Shown: piece by piece, positions 29,380 through 38,148 of the stretch | Position numbering within the stretch: the first letter of the stretch is position 1 | Layout: every line of letters begins with the position of its first letter | Assembly (NCBI RefSeq): GCF_002869965.1 | Contig: NZ_PEBS01000017.1 | Coordinates: 1 to 64,000, forward strand | DNA from: Janthinobacterium sp. ROICE36 | GTDB lineage: Bacteria; Pseudomonadota; Gammaproteobacteria; Burkholderiales; Burkholderiaceae_D | DNA: 64,000 nt | Direction: 5' to 3' | Notes under the pieces: generated by a model | Databases searched by the model: none | Seen by the model: only the letters and a program-made list of their open reading frames with translations | Told to the model about the DNA's origin: nothing | Translations under genes and position numbers: made by a program

Positions 29380-31424
29380 GCGGCCAGCGCAGCTTCTTTG
29401 CGCGCCTGTGCCGCTACTACCTGCTGTTTACCGCCGGTTTCGCCGCCTTCCTGCTGGCCCTGTCGGTGCTGGAACAGGAAGGCATGCCGCGCGCGTGGAT
29501 CGGCTACCTGTTCATGCTGGTCACCATCACCCTGTACGCCACCATCGGCGTCATCAGCCGCACCTCGAACGTCACCGAATACTATGTGGCAGGGCGCCGG
29601 GTGCCGGCCATGTTCAACGGCATGGCCACGGCCGCCGACTGGATTTCGGCGGCCAGCTTCATCAGCCTGGCCGGCGGCCTGTACCTGAACGGCTTCGACG
29701 GCCTGGCCTTCATCATGGGCTGGACGGGCGGCTATTGCCTGGTGGCGCTCTTGATCGCCCCCTATTTGCGCAAGTTCAGCCAGTACACGATTCCCGATTT
29801 CCTCGCCGCCCGCTACGGCAGCGGCACCGACAAACGGGGTGCCAGCGTGCGCGTGGTGGCGGTGGCCGCCACCATCATCGTGTCGTTTACGTATGTCGTG
29901 GCGCAGATCTACGCCGTCGGCCTGATCGCCTCGCGCTTCACGGGCGTGGATTTTTCCGTCGGCATCTTCCTGGGCCTGGCCAGCATCCTCGTCTGCTCCT
30001 TTCTGGGCGGCATGCGCGCCATCACCTGGACGCAGGTGGCCCAGTACATCATCATCCTGGTCGCCTTTCTGATTCCCGCCATGTGGCTGTCGGTCAAGCA
30101 TGCGGACAATCCCGTACCGCAGATCGCCTACGGCAAGGTGCTGCCGCAACTGAGCGCGCGCGAACACGTGCTGGAAACGGACCCGGAAGAAAACGAAGTG
30201 CGCGCCATTTTCCGCCAGCGCGCGCAAAGCTACCAGGCGCGCATCGACGGCTTGCCCGCTTCCTGGGAGCACGGCCGCCTGGCGGCCCAGCGCCAGCTCG
30301 ATAGTTTGCGCCAGCGCAATGCCTCGCTATTCGACATCCGCAACGCGGAACGCTACCTGATCGCCTATCCGAAAAGCCAGGACGAGGCACGCGTGCTGTG
30401 GCAGGCCGCGCAGGCGCAGAACCAGAAACGCGCCGAGCCGATCATTCCGCATGCGCAGCCGTTTCCCGCCGCCGACCGCGAGCAGTCCGACATTAAGCGC
30501 AACAATTTCCTGGCCCTCGTGTTTTGCATGATGCTGGGCACGGCCGCCCTGCCGCATATCCTGATGCGATCCTACACCACGCCGTCCGTGCACGAAACGC
30601 GCGTCTCCGTCTTCTGGGCGCTGTTTTTCATCTTGTTGATCTACCTCACGATTCCCGCGCTGGCCGTGCTGGTCAAGTACGACATTTACTCGTCACTGGT
30701 AGGCACGCAATACGCGAACTTGCCCACCTGGGTGTCGTACTGGGCCAATGTGGACAAATTCAGTCCCCTGATCAGCATCGTCGACGTCAACCGCGACGGC
30801 ATCGTGCAACTGGCGGAAATTTCCATCGACGCCGACGTACTGGTGCTGGCCACGCCCGAGATCGCCGGCCTGCCCTACGTGATTTCCGGCCTGGTGGCGG
30901 CCGGCGGCCTGGCCGCCGCGTTGTCGACGGCCGACGGCTTGCTGCTGGCCATTTCAAATGCCCTGTCGCACGACATCTATTACAAGGTGGTCGATCCCAG
31001 CGCCTCGACGCAAAAACGCGTGACGATTTCAAAATTGCTGCTGCTGGCCGTGGCCTTCATCGCCGCCTATGCCGCTTCGCAAAAGCCGGCCGACATCCTG
31101 TCGCTGGTGGGCGTGGCCTTTTCCCTGGCCGCCTCGACCCTGTTCCCGCCGCTGGTGCTGGGCGTGTTCTGGAAACGCGCCAATTACCAGGGGGCACTGG
31201 CCGGCATGCTGGCCGGCTTTGGCGTGTGCCTGTATTACATGCTGCACACCAGCACCATGCTGGGCGGCAATGCCAGCGGTCAATGGATGCATATCGCGCC
31301 CATTTCCGCCGGCATCTTCGGCGTGCCAGCCGGCCTGGCCGCCGCCGTACTGGTCAGCTGGCTGACACCGGCGCCGGGACGCCGCAGCACGGGGCTAGTA
31401 GAACATATCCGGGCACCGGAATAA
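29376..31424 (+). CDS. Large sodium/solute symporter (VC_2705-type SSS family) with an EF-hand-like loop
   Basis: A 682-residue transporter of the acetate/solute:Na+ symporter superfamily, predicted with about 13 membrane helices. SSS features are VTEYYVAGRRVPAMFNGMATAADWISAASFISLAGG (about 67-102) and IPDFLAARYGS. Two soluble insertions stand out. Residues about 240-372 form a charged, Gln/Glu-rich segment between helices. A second loop has DVNRDGIVQLAE (470-481), which fits the canonical EF-hand Ca2+-binding pattern. The usual VC_2705 subfamily is longer than ActP; the substrate is unknown. It is the last gene of the four-gene overlapping operon. Confidence 0.88.
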   Translation: MSGQRSFFARLCRYYLLFTAGFAAFLLALSVLEQEGMPRAWIGYLFMLVTITLYATIGVISRTSNVTEYYVAGRRVPAMFNGMATAADWISAASFISLAGGLYLNGFDGLAFIMGWTGGYCLVALLIAPYLRKFSQYTIPDFLAARYGSGTDKRGASVRVVAVAATIIVSFTYVVAQIYAVGLIASRFTGVDFSVGIFLGLASILVCSFLGGMRAITWTQVAQYIIILVAFLIPAMWLSVKHADNPVPQIAYGKVLPQLSAREHVLETDPEENEVRAIFRQRAQSYQARIDGLPASWEHGRLAAQRQLDSLRQRNASLFDIRNAERYLIAYPKSQDEARVLWQAAQAQNQKRAEPIIPHAQPFPAADREQSDIKRNNFLALVFCMMLGTAALPHILMRSYTTPSVHETRVSVFWALFFILLIYLTIPALAVLVKYDIYSSLVGTQYANLPTWVSYWANVDKFSPLISIVDVNRDGIVQLAEISIDADVLVLATPEIAGLPYVISGLVAAGGLAAALSTADGLLLAISNALSHDIYYKVVDPSASTQKRVTISKLLLLAVAFIAAYAASQKPADILSLVGVAFSLAASTLFPPLVLGVFWKRANYQGALAGMLAGFGVCLYYMLHTSTMLGGNASGQWMHIAPISAGIFGVPAGLAAAVLVSWLTPAPGRRSTGLVEHIRAPE

Positions 31425-31538
31425 GCGCGTCCAAGCCTGGGATGACGTGGAAAAATTTCTCGACAGACATATCGAAAAAAACAGCGCCCCGGCAAAAAAG
31501 GAGTAGGCTAGAAGGCCGTTCCACTACGAGGAAATCCC

Positions 31539-32765
31539 ATGCCGTCTGGAAAAATTCTTGTTGCCCAGGGAGGCGGCCCCACCGCCGTCATCAACCAGTC
31601 GCTGGTCGGTGTAGTGCTCGAATCGCGGCGCTTTCAACATGTCACGCGCGTGTATGGCGCGCTGCACGGCGTGCGCGGCATCGTCAATGAGGAATTCGTT
31701 GATCTGACGCAGGAAACCAGCCACAACCTGGAACTGGTGGCCGCCACGCCCTCGTCGGCCCTCGGCTCCACGCGCGACAAACCCGATATTGCCTACTGCC
31801 AGCAAATCTTCGAAGTGCTGCGCGCCCACGAGATCGAACACTTCTTTTATATCGGCGGCAATGACTCGTCCGACACGGTACGCATCGTCAGCGAGGAAGC
31901 GCACAAGGCCGGCTATCCGCTACGTTGCATCCACATCCCGAAAACCATCGACAACGACCTGGTGGGCAGCGACCACACGCCCGGCTTTCCGTCGGCCGCG
32001 CGCTTCGTCGCGCAAGCCTTCGCCGGCGCCAACCTCGATAACGCCGCTTTGCCCGGCGTGTACGTGGGCGTGGTGATGGGCCGCCACGCAGGATTTTTGA
32101 CGGCCGCCTCAGCATTGGGCAAGAAGTTCCCCGACGATGGCCCGCACCTGATCTACCTGCCCGAGCGCGTCTTCGTGCTGGAGCAATTCCTGGCCGATGT
32201 GAAAGCCACGTATGAAAAATACGGCCGCTGCGTGATCGCCGTCTCGGAAGGCATCCACGATGCCTCGGGCGAGCCGATCGCCAGCCTGCTGGCCAAACAG
32301 GTGGGCAATGAAGTGGAACGCGATGCGCACGGCAATGTGCAATTGTCGGGCACGGGCGCGCTGGCCGACCTGCTGTGCGACGAAATCAAGGTCAAGCTGG
32401 GCATCAAGCGCGTGCGCGGCGATACCTTCGGCTATCTACAGCGCTCTTTCATCGGCTGCGTCTCTGATGTAGATCAACGCGAAGCGCGCGAAGTGGGCGA
32501 GAAGGCGGTGCAGTTCGCCATTTGGGGCGACCGCGACGGTTCCGTTGCCATCAAGCGCACGGGCTTTTATTCTGTCGATTACGAGTTGCTGCCGCTTTCC
32601 GACGTGGCGGGCAAGACGCGCACCATGGAAGACGAATTCATCAGCGCCAGCGGCACCGACGTGACGGATGCTTTCAGGCTGTATCTGCGCCCGCTGCTGG
32701 GCTCGGGCATACCCGATGCGTTTCGCCTGCGCGCGGCGAAAGTAGCGAAGGTGCTGAAACCCTAG
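31539..32765 (+). CDS. pfp: Phosphofructokinase, predicted pyrophosphate-dependent
   Basis: Phosphorylates fructose 6-phosphate; the PPi form also works in reverse for gluconeogenesis. In the 408 residues, GGNDS (106-110) replaces the GGDGS of ATP-dependent PfkA, with Asp109 where ATP enzymes have Gly. PKTIDND (134-140) carries Lys135 in place of the Gly of ATP enzymes. Both changes are associated with PPi use. Asn108 instead of Asp/Glu is a further oddity, though I believe it recurs in some PPi-PFKs. MGRHAGFLTAASAL is the substrate motif. GAGG lies upstream of the ATG. No sugar kinase gene is adjacent. Confidence 0.88.
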   Translation: MPSGKILVAQGGGPTAVINQSLVGVVLESRRFQHVTRVYGALHGVRGIVNEEFVDLTQETSHNLELVAATPSSALGSTRDKPDIAYCQQIFEVLRAHEIEHFFYIGGNDSSDTVRIVSEEAHKAGYPLRCIHIPKTIDNDLVGSDHTPGFPSAARFVAQAFAGANLDNAALPGVYVGVVMGRHAGFLTAASALGKKFPDDGPHLIYLPERVFVLEQFLADVKATYEKYGRCVIAVSEGIHDASGEPIASLLAKQVGNEVERDAHGNVQLSGTGALADLLCDEIKVKLGIKRVRGDTFGYLQRSFIGCVSDVDQREAREVGEKAVQFAIWGDRDGSVAIKRTGFYSVDYELLPLSDVAGKTRTMEDEFISASGTDVTDAFRLYLRPLLGSGIPDAFRLRAAKVAKVLKP

Positions 32766-33610
32766 CTGGACTCCGCCAGCAGCAGCGGCCGCAGTTTCAC
32801 GGCCGCTTCCTTGAGCTGCGGCACGTGCTGCAGCAGCTGCTCCACGGATTTGCGCGCCACGGGCGCGTGGCAGGCGACGGCTGCCACGATGCGGCCGTCG
32901 GCGGCGCAGATGGGCACGGCCACGGCCACCATTCCGTGCACGAATTCCTCGTCGTCGATACCGATGCCCAGGCGGGCAATGCGCACGATCTCACGTTCCA
33001 GCAGCACCGGGTCGGTAATGCTTTTCGGCGTGCGCGCCTGCAGGCTCAGCATGGCCAGCAATGCGCGCCGCTCCAGCAAGGTCATGTGTGCCAGGAATAG
33101 TTTTCCGCTCGCCGTGCAATGCATGGGCGCGCGCGTGCCCAGCACCAGATGCAGGCGCAGCGCTTCCTGCGTTTCCACCCGGTCCACATACACGATCGCA
33201 TTGCCCTCGGGAATGGCGAGATTGCACGTCTCGCCCGTGGCCGCCACCAGGCTACCCAGGATGCTGCGGCTCACGCGGATCAGAGCATTGTTGCGCAAGG
33301 TGGCCAGGGCCAGGTTGGTGGACGCCGCACCAGGCACATAGCCGCGTCCCACGGGCGTGCGCAGCACATAGCCATGTTGCTCCAGCGTATAGAGCAAGCG
33401 CATCATGCTGGCCTTGGGCACCTGCATGCGCGTAGCCAGCTGCGACAGGGTCAGGGGCTGGCTGGCGCTGGCCAGGTGCTCGATCAGGCGCAGCACGCGC
33501 AAACCCCGTGCCTCGTCGCCATGGCCGGCCGCCGCGCTGGCAGCCACTGCGCCACCGGACGCCCCAGCTTCTCCGGCCTCGGCCTGCCGTTTTTGAAACG
33601 CATCATGCAT
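32762..33610 (-). CDS. IclR-family transcriptional regulator
   Basis: A 282-residue repressor/activator. An Ala-rich leader (residues about 10-35) precedes the winged helix (about 35-95: RLIEHLASASQPLTLSQLATRMQVPKASMMRLLYTLEQHGYV). The ligand-binding domain (about 110-280) includes GETCNLAIPEGNAIVYVDRVE, MHCTASGKLFLAH, EEFVHGMVAVAVPI and VACHAPV. ATG 33610 is preferred. A longer frame reaches 33724 but would run through the palindromic operator at 33677-33693. The divergent neighbour is a GMC oxidoreductase, the likely target. Confidence 0.9.
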   Translation of the reverse strand: MHDAFQKRQAEAGEAGASGGAVAASAAAGHGDEARGLRVLRLIEHLASASQPLTLSQLATRMQVPKASMMRLLYTLEQHGYVLRTPVGRGYVPGAASTNLALATLRNNALIRVSRSILGSLVAATGETCNLAIPEGNAIVYVDRVETQEALRLHLVLGTRAPMHCTASGKLFLAHMTLLERRALLAMLSLQARTPKSITDPVLLEREIVRIARLGIGIDDEEFVHGMVAVAVPICAADGRIVAAVACHAPVARKSVEQLLQHVPQLKEAAVKLRPLLLAESS

Positions 33611-33676
33611 GTTCTGTTTCACCTCTCGCGTATGCGGGTATTTCCGCTTTTCCCGGCGCTGCTCGTCTTTTATAAA

Positions 33677-33693
33677 TGGAACCAGGCGTTCCA
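33677..33693. promoter_or_regulatory. Candidate IclR-type operator palindrome
   Basis: TGGAAC-N5-GTTCCA is a perfect six-base inverted repeat with a five-base spacer. It is centred in the intergenic region between the divergent iclR-type regulator (start 33610) and GMC oxidoreductase (start 33774). Several IclR-family proteins bind palindromes of this size and base content, so autoregulation and control of the oxidoreductase are likely. Confidence 0.7.
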
Positions 33694-33773
33694 ATACATC
33701 AAATAATAGATCAGTGTATCGCAAAAATCGCCCGCAAAGGCAAGCGATACCGCAAACGCAGGAGACCAGGGCA

Positions 33774-35390
33774 ATGTCACAAACACACTACGATTACATC
33801 GTCGTCGGCGCCGGTTCGGCCGGCTGCGTGCTGGCCAACCGCCTGTCGCACGACAGCAATAAGCAGGTGTTGCTGCTGGAAGCGGGCGGCAAGGACAACA
33901 ATCCATGGATACACGTGCCGGTCGGCTATTTCAAGACCATGCACGATCCCAAGCTGGACTGGTGTTACCGCACGGAGGCCGATGCCGGCATCGCCGGGCG
34001 CCAGTTGCAATGGCCGCGCGGCAAGGTGCTGGGCGGCTCCAGCTCGCTCAACGGCTTGCTGTATGTGCGCGGCCAGAAGGAAGACTACGACCGCTGGGCC
34101 GAGCTGGGCAATGCAGGCTGGAGCTACGCCGAGGTGCTGCCCTACTTTAAAAAATCGGAAGACCAGGAACGCGGTGCCAACGATTACCACGGCGTGGGTG
34201 GTCCTTTGAAGGTGTCGGACCTGCGCCTGCGCCGTCCCATCGCGGAGCACTTCATCGCCGGCGCCACGGAAAGCGGCATCCCCTTCAATACCGATTACAA
34301 CGGCGCCACGCAGGAAGGCGTCGCCTACTTCCAGCAAACGGCCAGCAAGGGCTTGCGCTGGAGCACGGCGAAAGCCTTTTTGCGGCCGGCCCGCAAACGC
34401 GCCAACCTGCGCGTGGAAGTACGCGCGCACATCATGCGCGTGCTGTTCGAGGGCAAGCGCGCCGTCGGCATCGAGTACCGGCAGGATGGCCAGCTGCGCC
34501 AGGCGCGCGCCAGCGGCGAAGTGATTCTCTGCGCGGGCGCCATCGGCTCGCCGCACATCCTGCAATGCTCGGGCGTGGGACCGCGCGCCCTGCTCGATGA
34601 AGTGGGCGTGCCGCTGGTGCACGACTTGCCCGGCGTGGGGCAGAACCTGCAAGATCATTTGCAAATCCGCCTCGTCTTCAAGACCCGGCTGAAAACCCTG
34701 AACGATGAAGTCAACAGCCTGTGGGGCAAGCTGTGGGTGGGCATGCAATATGTGTTTTCCCGCTCCGGACCATTGACCTTGGCGGCCAGCCAGGTGACGG
34801 TGTTTACCAAGTCCTCGCCCGGGGTGGCGCGGCCCGACATCCAGTTCCACATGCAGCCACTGAGCGCCGACAAGCCGGGCGAAGGCGCGCATCCGTTTTC
34901 CGCCTTTACCTCGTCCGTGTGCCAGTTGCGCCCGTACAGCCGCGGCCACGTGTCGATCAAGTCCGCCGATCCCCTTGTCTACCCGGGCATTCATCCGAAC
35001 TACCTGTCCGACCCGCGCGACCAGCAGACGGCGATCGCCGCCCTGCGCGTGGCGCGCCGGATCGCCGCCGCGCCGTCGCTGGCGCCGCACATCATTTCCG
35101 AGTTCGTGCCCGGCCCGCAGTTCCAGACGGATGCTGAGCTGCTGGACGCGGCGCGGCGCTTCAGCCAGTCGATCTACCACCCCAGCGGCACCTGCAAGAT
35201 GGGCCGCGACGCCATGGCCGTCGTCGATGATCGCCTGCGCGTGCATGGCATGCAGAACCTGCGCGTGGTCGACGCGTCGATCATGCCGGAAATCGTCTCG
35301 GGCAACACCAACGCGCCCACCATCATGATCGCCGAAAAAGCCGCCGACATGATCCTGGCGGACGCCGTGCGCCTGCCACAGGCTGCCTAG
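33774..35390 (+). CDS. GMC-family FAD oxidoreductase (choline dehydrogenase-like)
   Basis: A 538-residue flavoprotein that oxidises an alcohol; the exact substrate is not determinable. It has the FAD-binding dinucleotide fold [19 protein letters not shown] (7-25) and the GMC signatures [21 protein letters not shown] (about 81-101) and [15 protein letters not shown]. The C-terminal block [10 protein letters not shown] supplies the catalytic His, and [17 protein letters not shown] completes it. GGAG precedes the ATG. The divergent IclR regulator and the MHS-type transporter downstream suggest a small catabolic module. Confidence 0.92.
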   Translation: MSQTHYDYIVVGAGSAGCVLANRLSHDSNKQVLLLEAGGKDNNPWIHVPVGYFKTMHDPKLDWCYRTEADAGIAGRQLQWPRGKVLGGSSSLNGLLYVRGQKEDYDRWAELGNAGWSYAEVLPYFKKSEDQERGANDYHGVGGPLKVSDLRLRRPIAEHFIAGATESGIPFNTDYNGATQEGVAYFQQTASKGLRWSTAKAFLRPARKRANLRVEVRAHIMRVLFEGKRAVGIEYRQDGQLRQARASGEVILCAGAIGSPHILQCSGVGPRALLDEVGVPLVHDLPGVGQNLQDHLQIRLVFKTRLKTLNDEVNSLWGKLWVGMQYVFSRSGPLTLAASQVTVFTKSSPGVARPDIQFHMQPLSADKPGEGAHPFSAFTSSVCQLRPYSRGHVSIKSADPLVYPGIHPNYLSDPRDQQTAIAALRVARRIAAAPSLAPHIISEFVPGPQFQTDAELLDAARRFSQSIYHPSGTCKMGRDAMAVVDDRLRVHGMQNLRVVDASIMPEIVSGNTNAPTIMIAEKAADMILADAVRLPQAA

Positions 35391-35517
35391 TCAGCTCCCC
35401 ACTCCACCTTACCCAGGAGGATGCCAGCGGCGGGCAGACGGCCCCGCCCCAAGTATCGGCGACAAGCCTAGCATCAGAAAAAAACACATAATCGATATCG
35501 ATAGGAGACTAGATATT

Positions 35518-36849
35518 ATGGATAACAATCCGAGTAATCCGAAAAAAGCCAAAGAGCTACGGAAAGTCGTGATGGCCAGCGTGATCGGCGCCACCATCGA
35601 ATGGTATGACTTCTTCTTGTACGGCGTAGTCGCCGGCATCGTATTCAGCAAACTGTATTTCCCGGGTGGCGATCCGCTCGTCTCGACCATGCTGGCCTAC
35701 GGCACCTTCGCCGTGGGCTTTCTGTCACGCCCCATCGGCGGCGTGATCTTCGGCCACTTCGGCGACAAGATCGGCCGCAAGAGCATGCTGGTGATGACCC
35801 TGATGATCATGGGGATCTCCACCTTCCTGATCGGCGTGCTGCCCACCTATGAGCACATCGGCTACTGGGCGCCGGGATTGCTGCTGTTCCTGCGCGTGCT
35901 GCAAGGCATCGGCCTCGGTGGCGAATGGGGTGGCGCCGTGCTGATGGCGTATGAGTATGCGCCGCCGAAAGAGCGCGGCTTCTATGCCAGCCTGCCGCAA
36001 ATCGGTCTGGCCATCGGCCTGTGCCTCGCTTCCGGCGTGGTGGCGATCCTGTCGTACACCCTGACGGATGCGCAATTCCTGTCCTGGGGCTGGCGCGTCG
36101 CCTTCATCCTGTCGGCCGCCCTCGTCTTCATCGGCATGTGGATACGCCTGAACGTCATGGAGACGCCGGAATTCCAGGCCGTCAAAGAGAAGAACGCGGA
36201 GACGCAGATTCCGTTTTTCGACCTGCTGAAACGCTATCCGGGCAATGTCTTGAAGGGCATGGGCGCGCGCTATATCGACGGCGTGTTCTTCAATATCTTC
36301 GGCGTGTTTTCCATCACCTATCTGACCAACACCATCAAGATCGCCCGCACGGAAGCGCTGATGGGCGTGATGGCGTCGGCGGTCGTAATGTGCTTCTGCA
36401 TTCCCTTCTTTGGCCGCCTGTCGGACCGCATCGGCCGCAGCAAGGTGTTCTTCTGGGGGGCATTGATCACGGGCGTGTCGTCCATTCCCGCCTTCTGGAT
36501 CATGCTCCATCACGCCGACAACCCGCTGCTGCTGTGGTGTTCCGTGATCATCCCGCTGGGCGTGCTGTATTCGGCTGTATACGGACCGGAAGCGGCCCTG
36601 TTCTGCGACCTGTTCGACGCCAAGGTGCGCTACACGGGCATCTCCTTCGTGTACCAGTTCTCCGGCATCTTCGCCAGCGGGCTGACACCCATCATCGCCA
36701 CTTACCTGCTCAAAACGGGCAATGGCGAGCCGTGGCACATCGTCGGTTACATCCTGTTCGCCTCCCTCGTCTCGGCCGTCAGCGTGGCCATGATCGGCAA
36801 AGGCGGCTCGCAATCGGATGGCCACATGAAGACGGCGCACGCGCGCTAG
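35518..36849 (+). CDS. MFS transporter, metabolite:H+ symporter (MHS) family
   Basis: A 443-residue, 12-helix major facilitator of the MHS type (shikimate/proline-betaine/dicarboxylate transporters). Its diagnostic opening is ASVIGATIEWYDFFLYG (about 19-35). Other motifs are GHFGDKIGRKSML, LRVLQGIGLGGEWGGAVLMAYEYAP and RLSDRIGRSKVFF in the second half. The C-terminus carries only a short hydrophilic tail. AGGAGA lies nine bases before the ATG, just after an ATCGATATCGAT palindrome. It lies 127 bases after the GMC oxidoreductase gene, so joint control by the IclR regulator is plausible. Confidence 0.92.
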   Translation: MDNNPSNPKKAKELRKVVMASVIGATIEWYDFFLYGVVAGIVFSKLYFPGGDPLVSTMLAYGTFAVGFLSRPIGGVIFGHFGDKIGRKSMLVMTLMIMGISTFLIGVLPTYEHIGYWAPGLLLFLRVLQGIGLGGEWGGAVLMAYEYAPPKERGFYASLPQIGLAIGLCLASGVVAILSYTLTDAQFLSWGWRVAFILSAALVFIGMWIRLNVMETPEFQAVKEKNAETQIPFFDLLKRYPGNVLKGMGARYIDGVFFNIFGVFSITYLTNTIKIARTEALMGVMASAVVMCFCIPFFGRLSDRIGRSKVFFWGALITGVSSIPAFWIMLHHADNPLLLWCSVIIPLGVLYSAVYGPEAALFCDLFDAKVRYTGISFVYQFSGIFASGLTPIIATYLLKTGNGEPWHIVGYILFASLVSAVSVAMIGKGGSQSDGHMKTAHAR

Positions 36850-36865
36850 GCCGATTCGCGACGTA

Positions 36866-36898
36866 AAAAAAGGCAGACCTCTCGCGAGTGCCTGCCTT
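36866..36898. terminator. Bidirectional intrinsic terminator
   Basis: The stem AAGGCAG (36870-36876) and CTGCCTT (36892-36898), with an inner CTCGCGAG hairpin, is flanked by an A-run on the left that becomes a T-run for the minus strand. It lies between the convergent MHS transporter and purM, and is strongest for purM. Confidence 0.75.
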
Positions 36899-36916
36899 GT
36901 TTGTTCAAGCTACAAC

Positions 36917-37960
36917 TTAGATAACAATTGTTTGATGCTCATCGCCTACGCGGGCGCGGATGGTGCCGATGCGCGAGACGGTTTCGCCGGCCGCTTGCAA
37001 TTGGGCGATGGCGGCGTCCGCGTTTTCCTGCGAGACGATGACGGTCATGCCGATGCCGCAGTTGAAGACGCGGTGCATTTCGGCGTCGGCCACGCCGCCG
37101 TGCTGTTGCAACCAAGTGAACAGCGGTGGCATGGTCCATGCCTTCGAGTCCAGCTCGGCCACCAGGCCAGGCTGCAGCACGCGGGGAATATTTTCCACCA
37201 GGCCGCCACCGGTGATGTGCACCATGCCCTTGACTTCCATGGCATCCATCAGCGCCAGCAACGGCTTGACGTAGATGCGCGTCGGCTGCATCAGCACGTC
37301 GGCCAGCTTGCGGCCGTGGAAATCGCCTTCCAGGTCCGGCTTCGCCACTTCGATGATCTTGCGCACCAGCGAATAACCGTTCGAGTGCACGCCCGACGAG
37401 GCCAGGCCCAGCACCACGTCGCCCGGAGCGATCTTGGTGCCGTCGATGATTTTCGATTTTTCCACGGCGCCGACGGCAAAACCTGCCAGGTCGTATTCGC
37501 CGGCCGGGTACATGCTCGGCATTTCCGCCGTTTCGCCGCCGATCAGCGCGCAACCGGCTTGTTCGCAACCCTGGGCAATGCCCTTGATGACGTCGGTGGC
37601 GATCGCCACGTCCAGCTTGCCGCAAGCAAAGTAGTCGAGGAAGAACAGCGGTTCGGCGCCTTGCACCAGGATGTCGTTGACGCTCATGGCGACCAGGTCG
37701 ATGCCGACCGTGTCATGGCGGTTCAGTTCGAACGCCAGGCGCAGCTTGGTGCCCACGCCGTCGGTACCCGAGACCAGCACTGGTTCCTTGTACTTCTTGC
37801 TGATTTCAAACATGGCGCCAAAACCGCCCAGGCCGCCCATCACGCCTTCGCGCAGGGTGCGCTTGGCAAACGGCTTGATTGCTTCGACTAAAGCGTCGCC
37901 TGCGTCGATATCGACGCCAGCGTCACGGTAGGAAAGGGAAACATTAGAAGTCTGGTTCAT
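36917..37960 (-). CDS. purM: Phosphoribosylformylglycinamidine cyclo-ligase (AIR synthase)
   Basis: Closes the imidazole ring to form AIR in purine synthesis. The 347 residues include [14 protein letters not shown], the ATP/substrate region [15 protein letters not shown] (near 62-76), [29 protein letters not shown] and [18 protein letters not shown] 37960 is the family start. It is monocistronic in this direction, with a terminator behind it, and is divergent from the AI-2E permease. The 188 bases between the two starts hold no recognised operator. Confidence 0.96.
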   Translation of the reverse strand: MNQTSNVSLSYRDAGVDIDAGDALVEAIKPFAKRTLREGVMGGLGGFGAMFEISKKYKEPVLVSGTDGVGTKLRLAFELNRHDTVGIDLVAMSVNDILVQGAEPLFFLDYFACGKLDVAIATDVIKGIAQGCEQAGCALIGGETAEMPSMYPAGEYDLAGFAVGAVEKSKIIDGTKIAPGDVVLGLASSGVHSNGYSLVRKIIEVAKPDLEGDFHGRKLADVLMQPTRIYVKPLLALMDAMEVKGMVHITGGGLVENIPRVLQPGLVAELDSKAWTMPPLFTWLQQHGGVADAEMHRVFNCGIGMTVIVSQENADAAIAQLQAAGETVSRIGTIRARVGDEHQTIVI

Positions 37961-38148
37961 GGTGTGGTGGCAGCGGAGGCGGTAAAATAGAAGGCGGATA
38001 CCCGCCGACACGCGCGCGCAAGTATGTTTTTCAACATCGTGCGGCAGGGCGCCAGCGGGTGAATTCGGTCGATCAAGACGCTATTTTATCAAACTGCCCC
38101 GCCATTTCGTAATTAACTGCCTTTTTTTAACGCAACAGCACAAACCAC

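Noticed and set aside
35491..35502. ATCGATATCGAT palindrome before the MHS transporter
   Set aside because: A simple alternating palindrome just upstream of the ribosome binding site; too short and low in complexity to call an operator.
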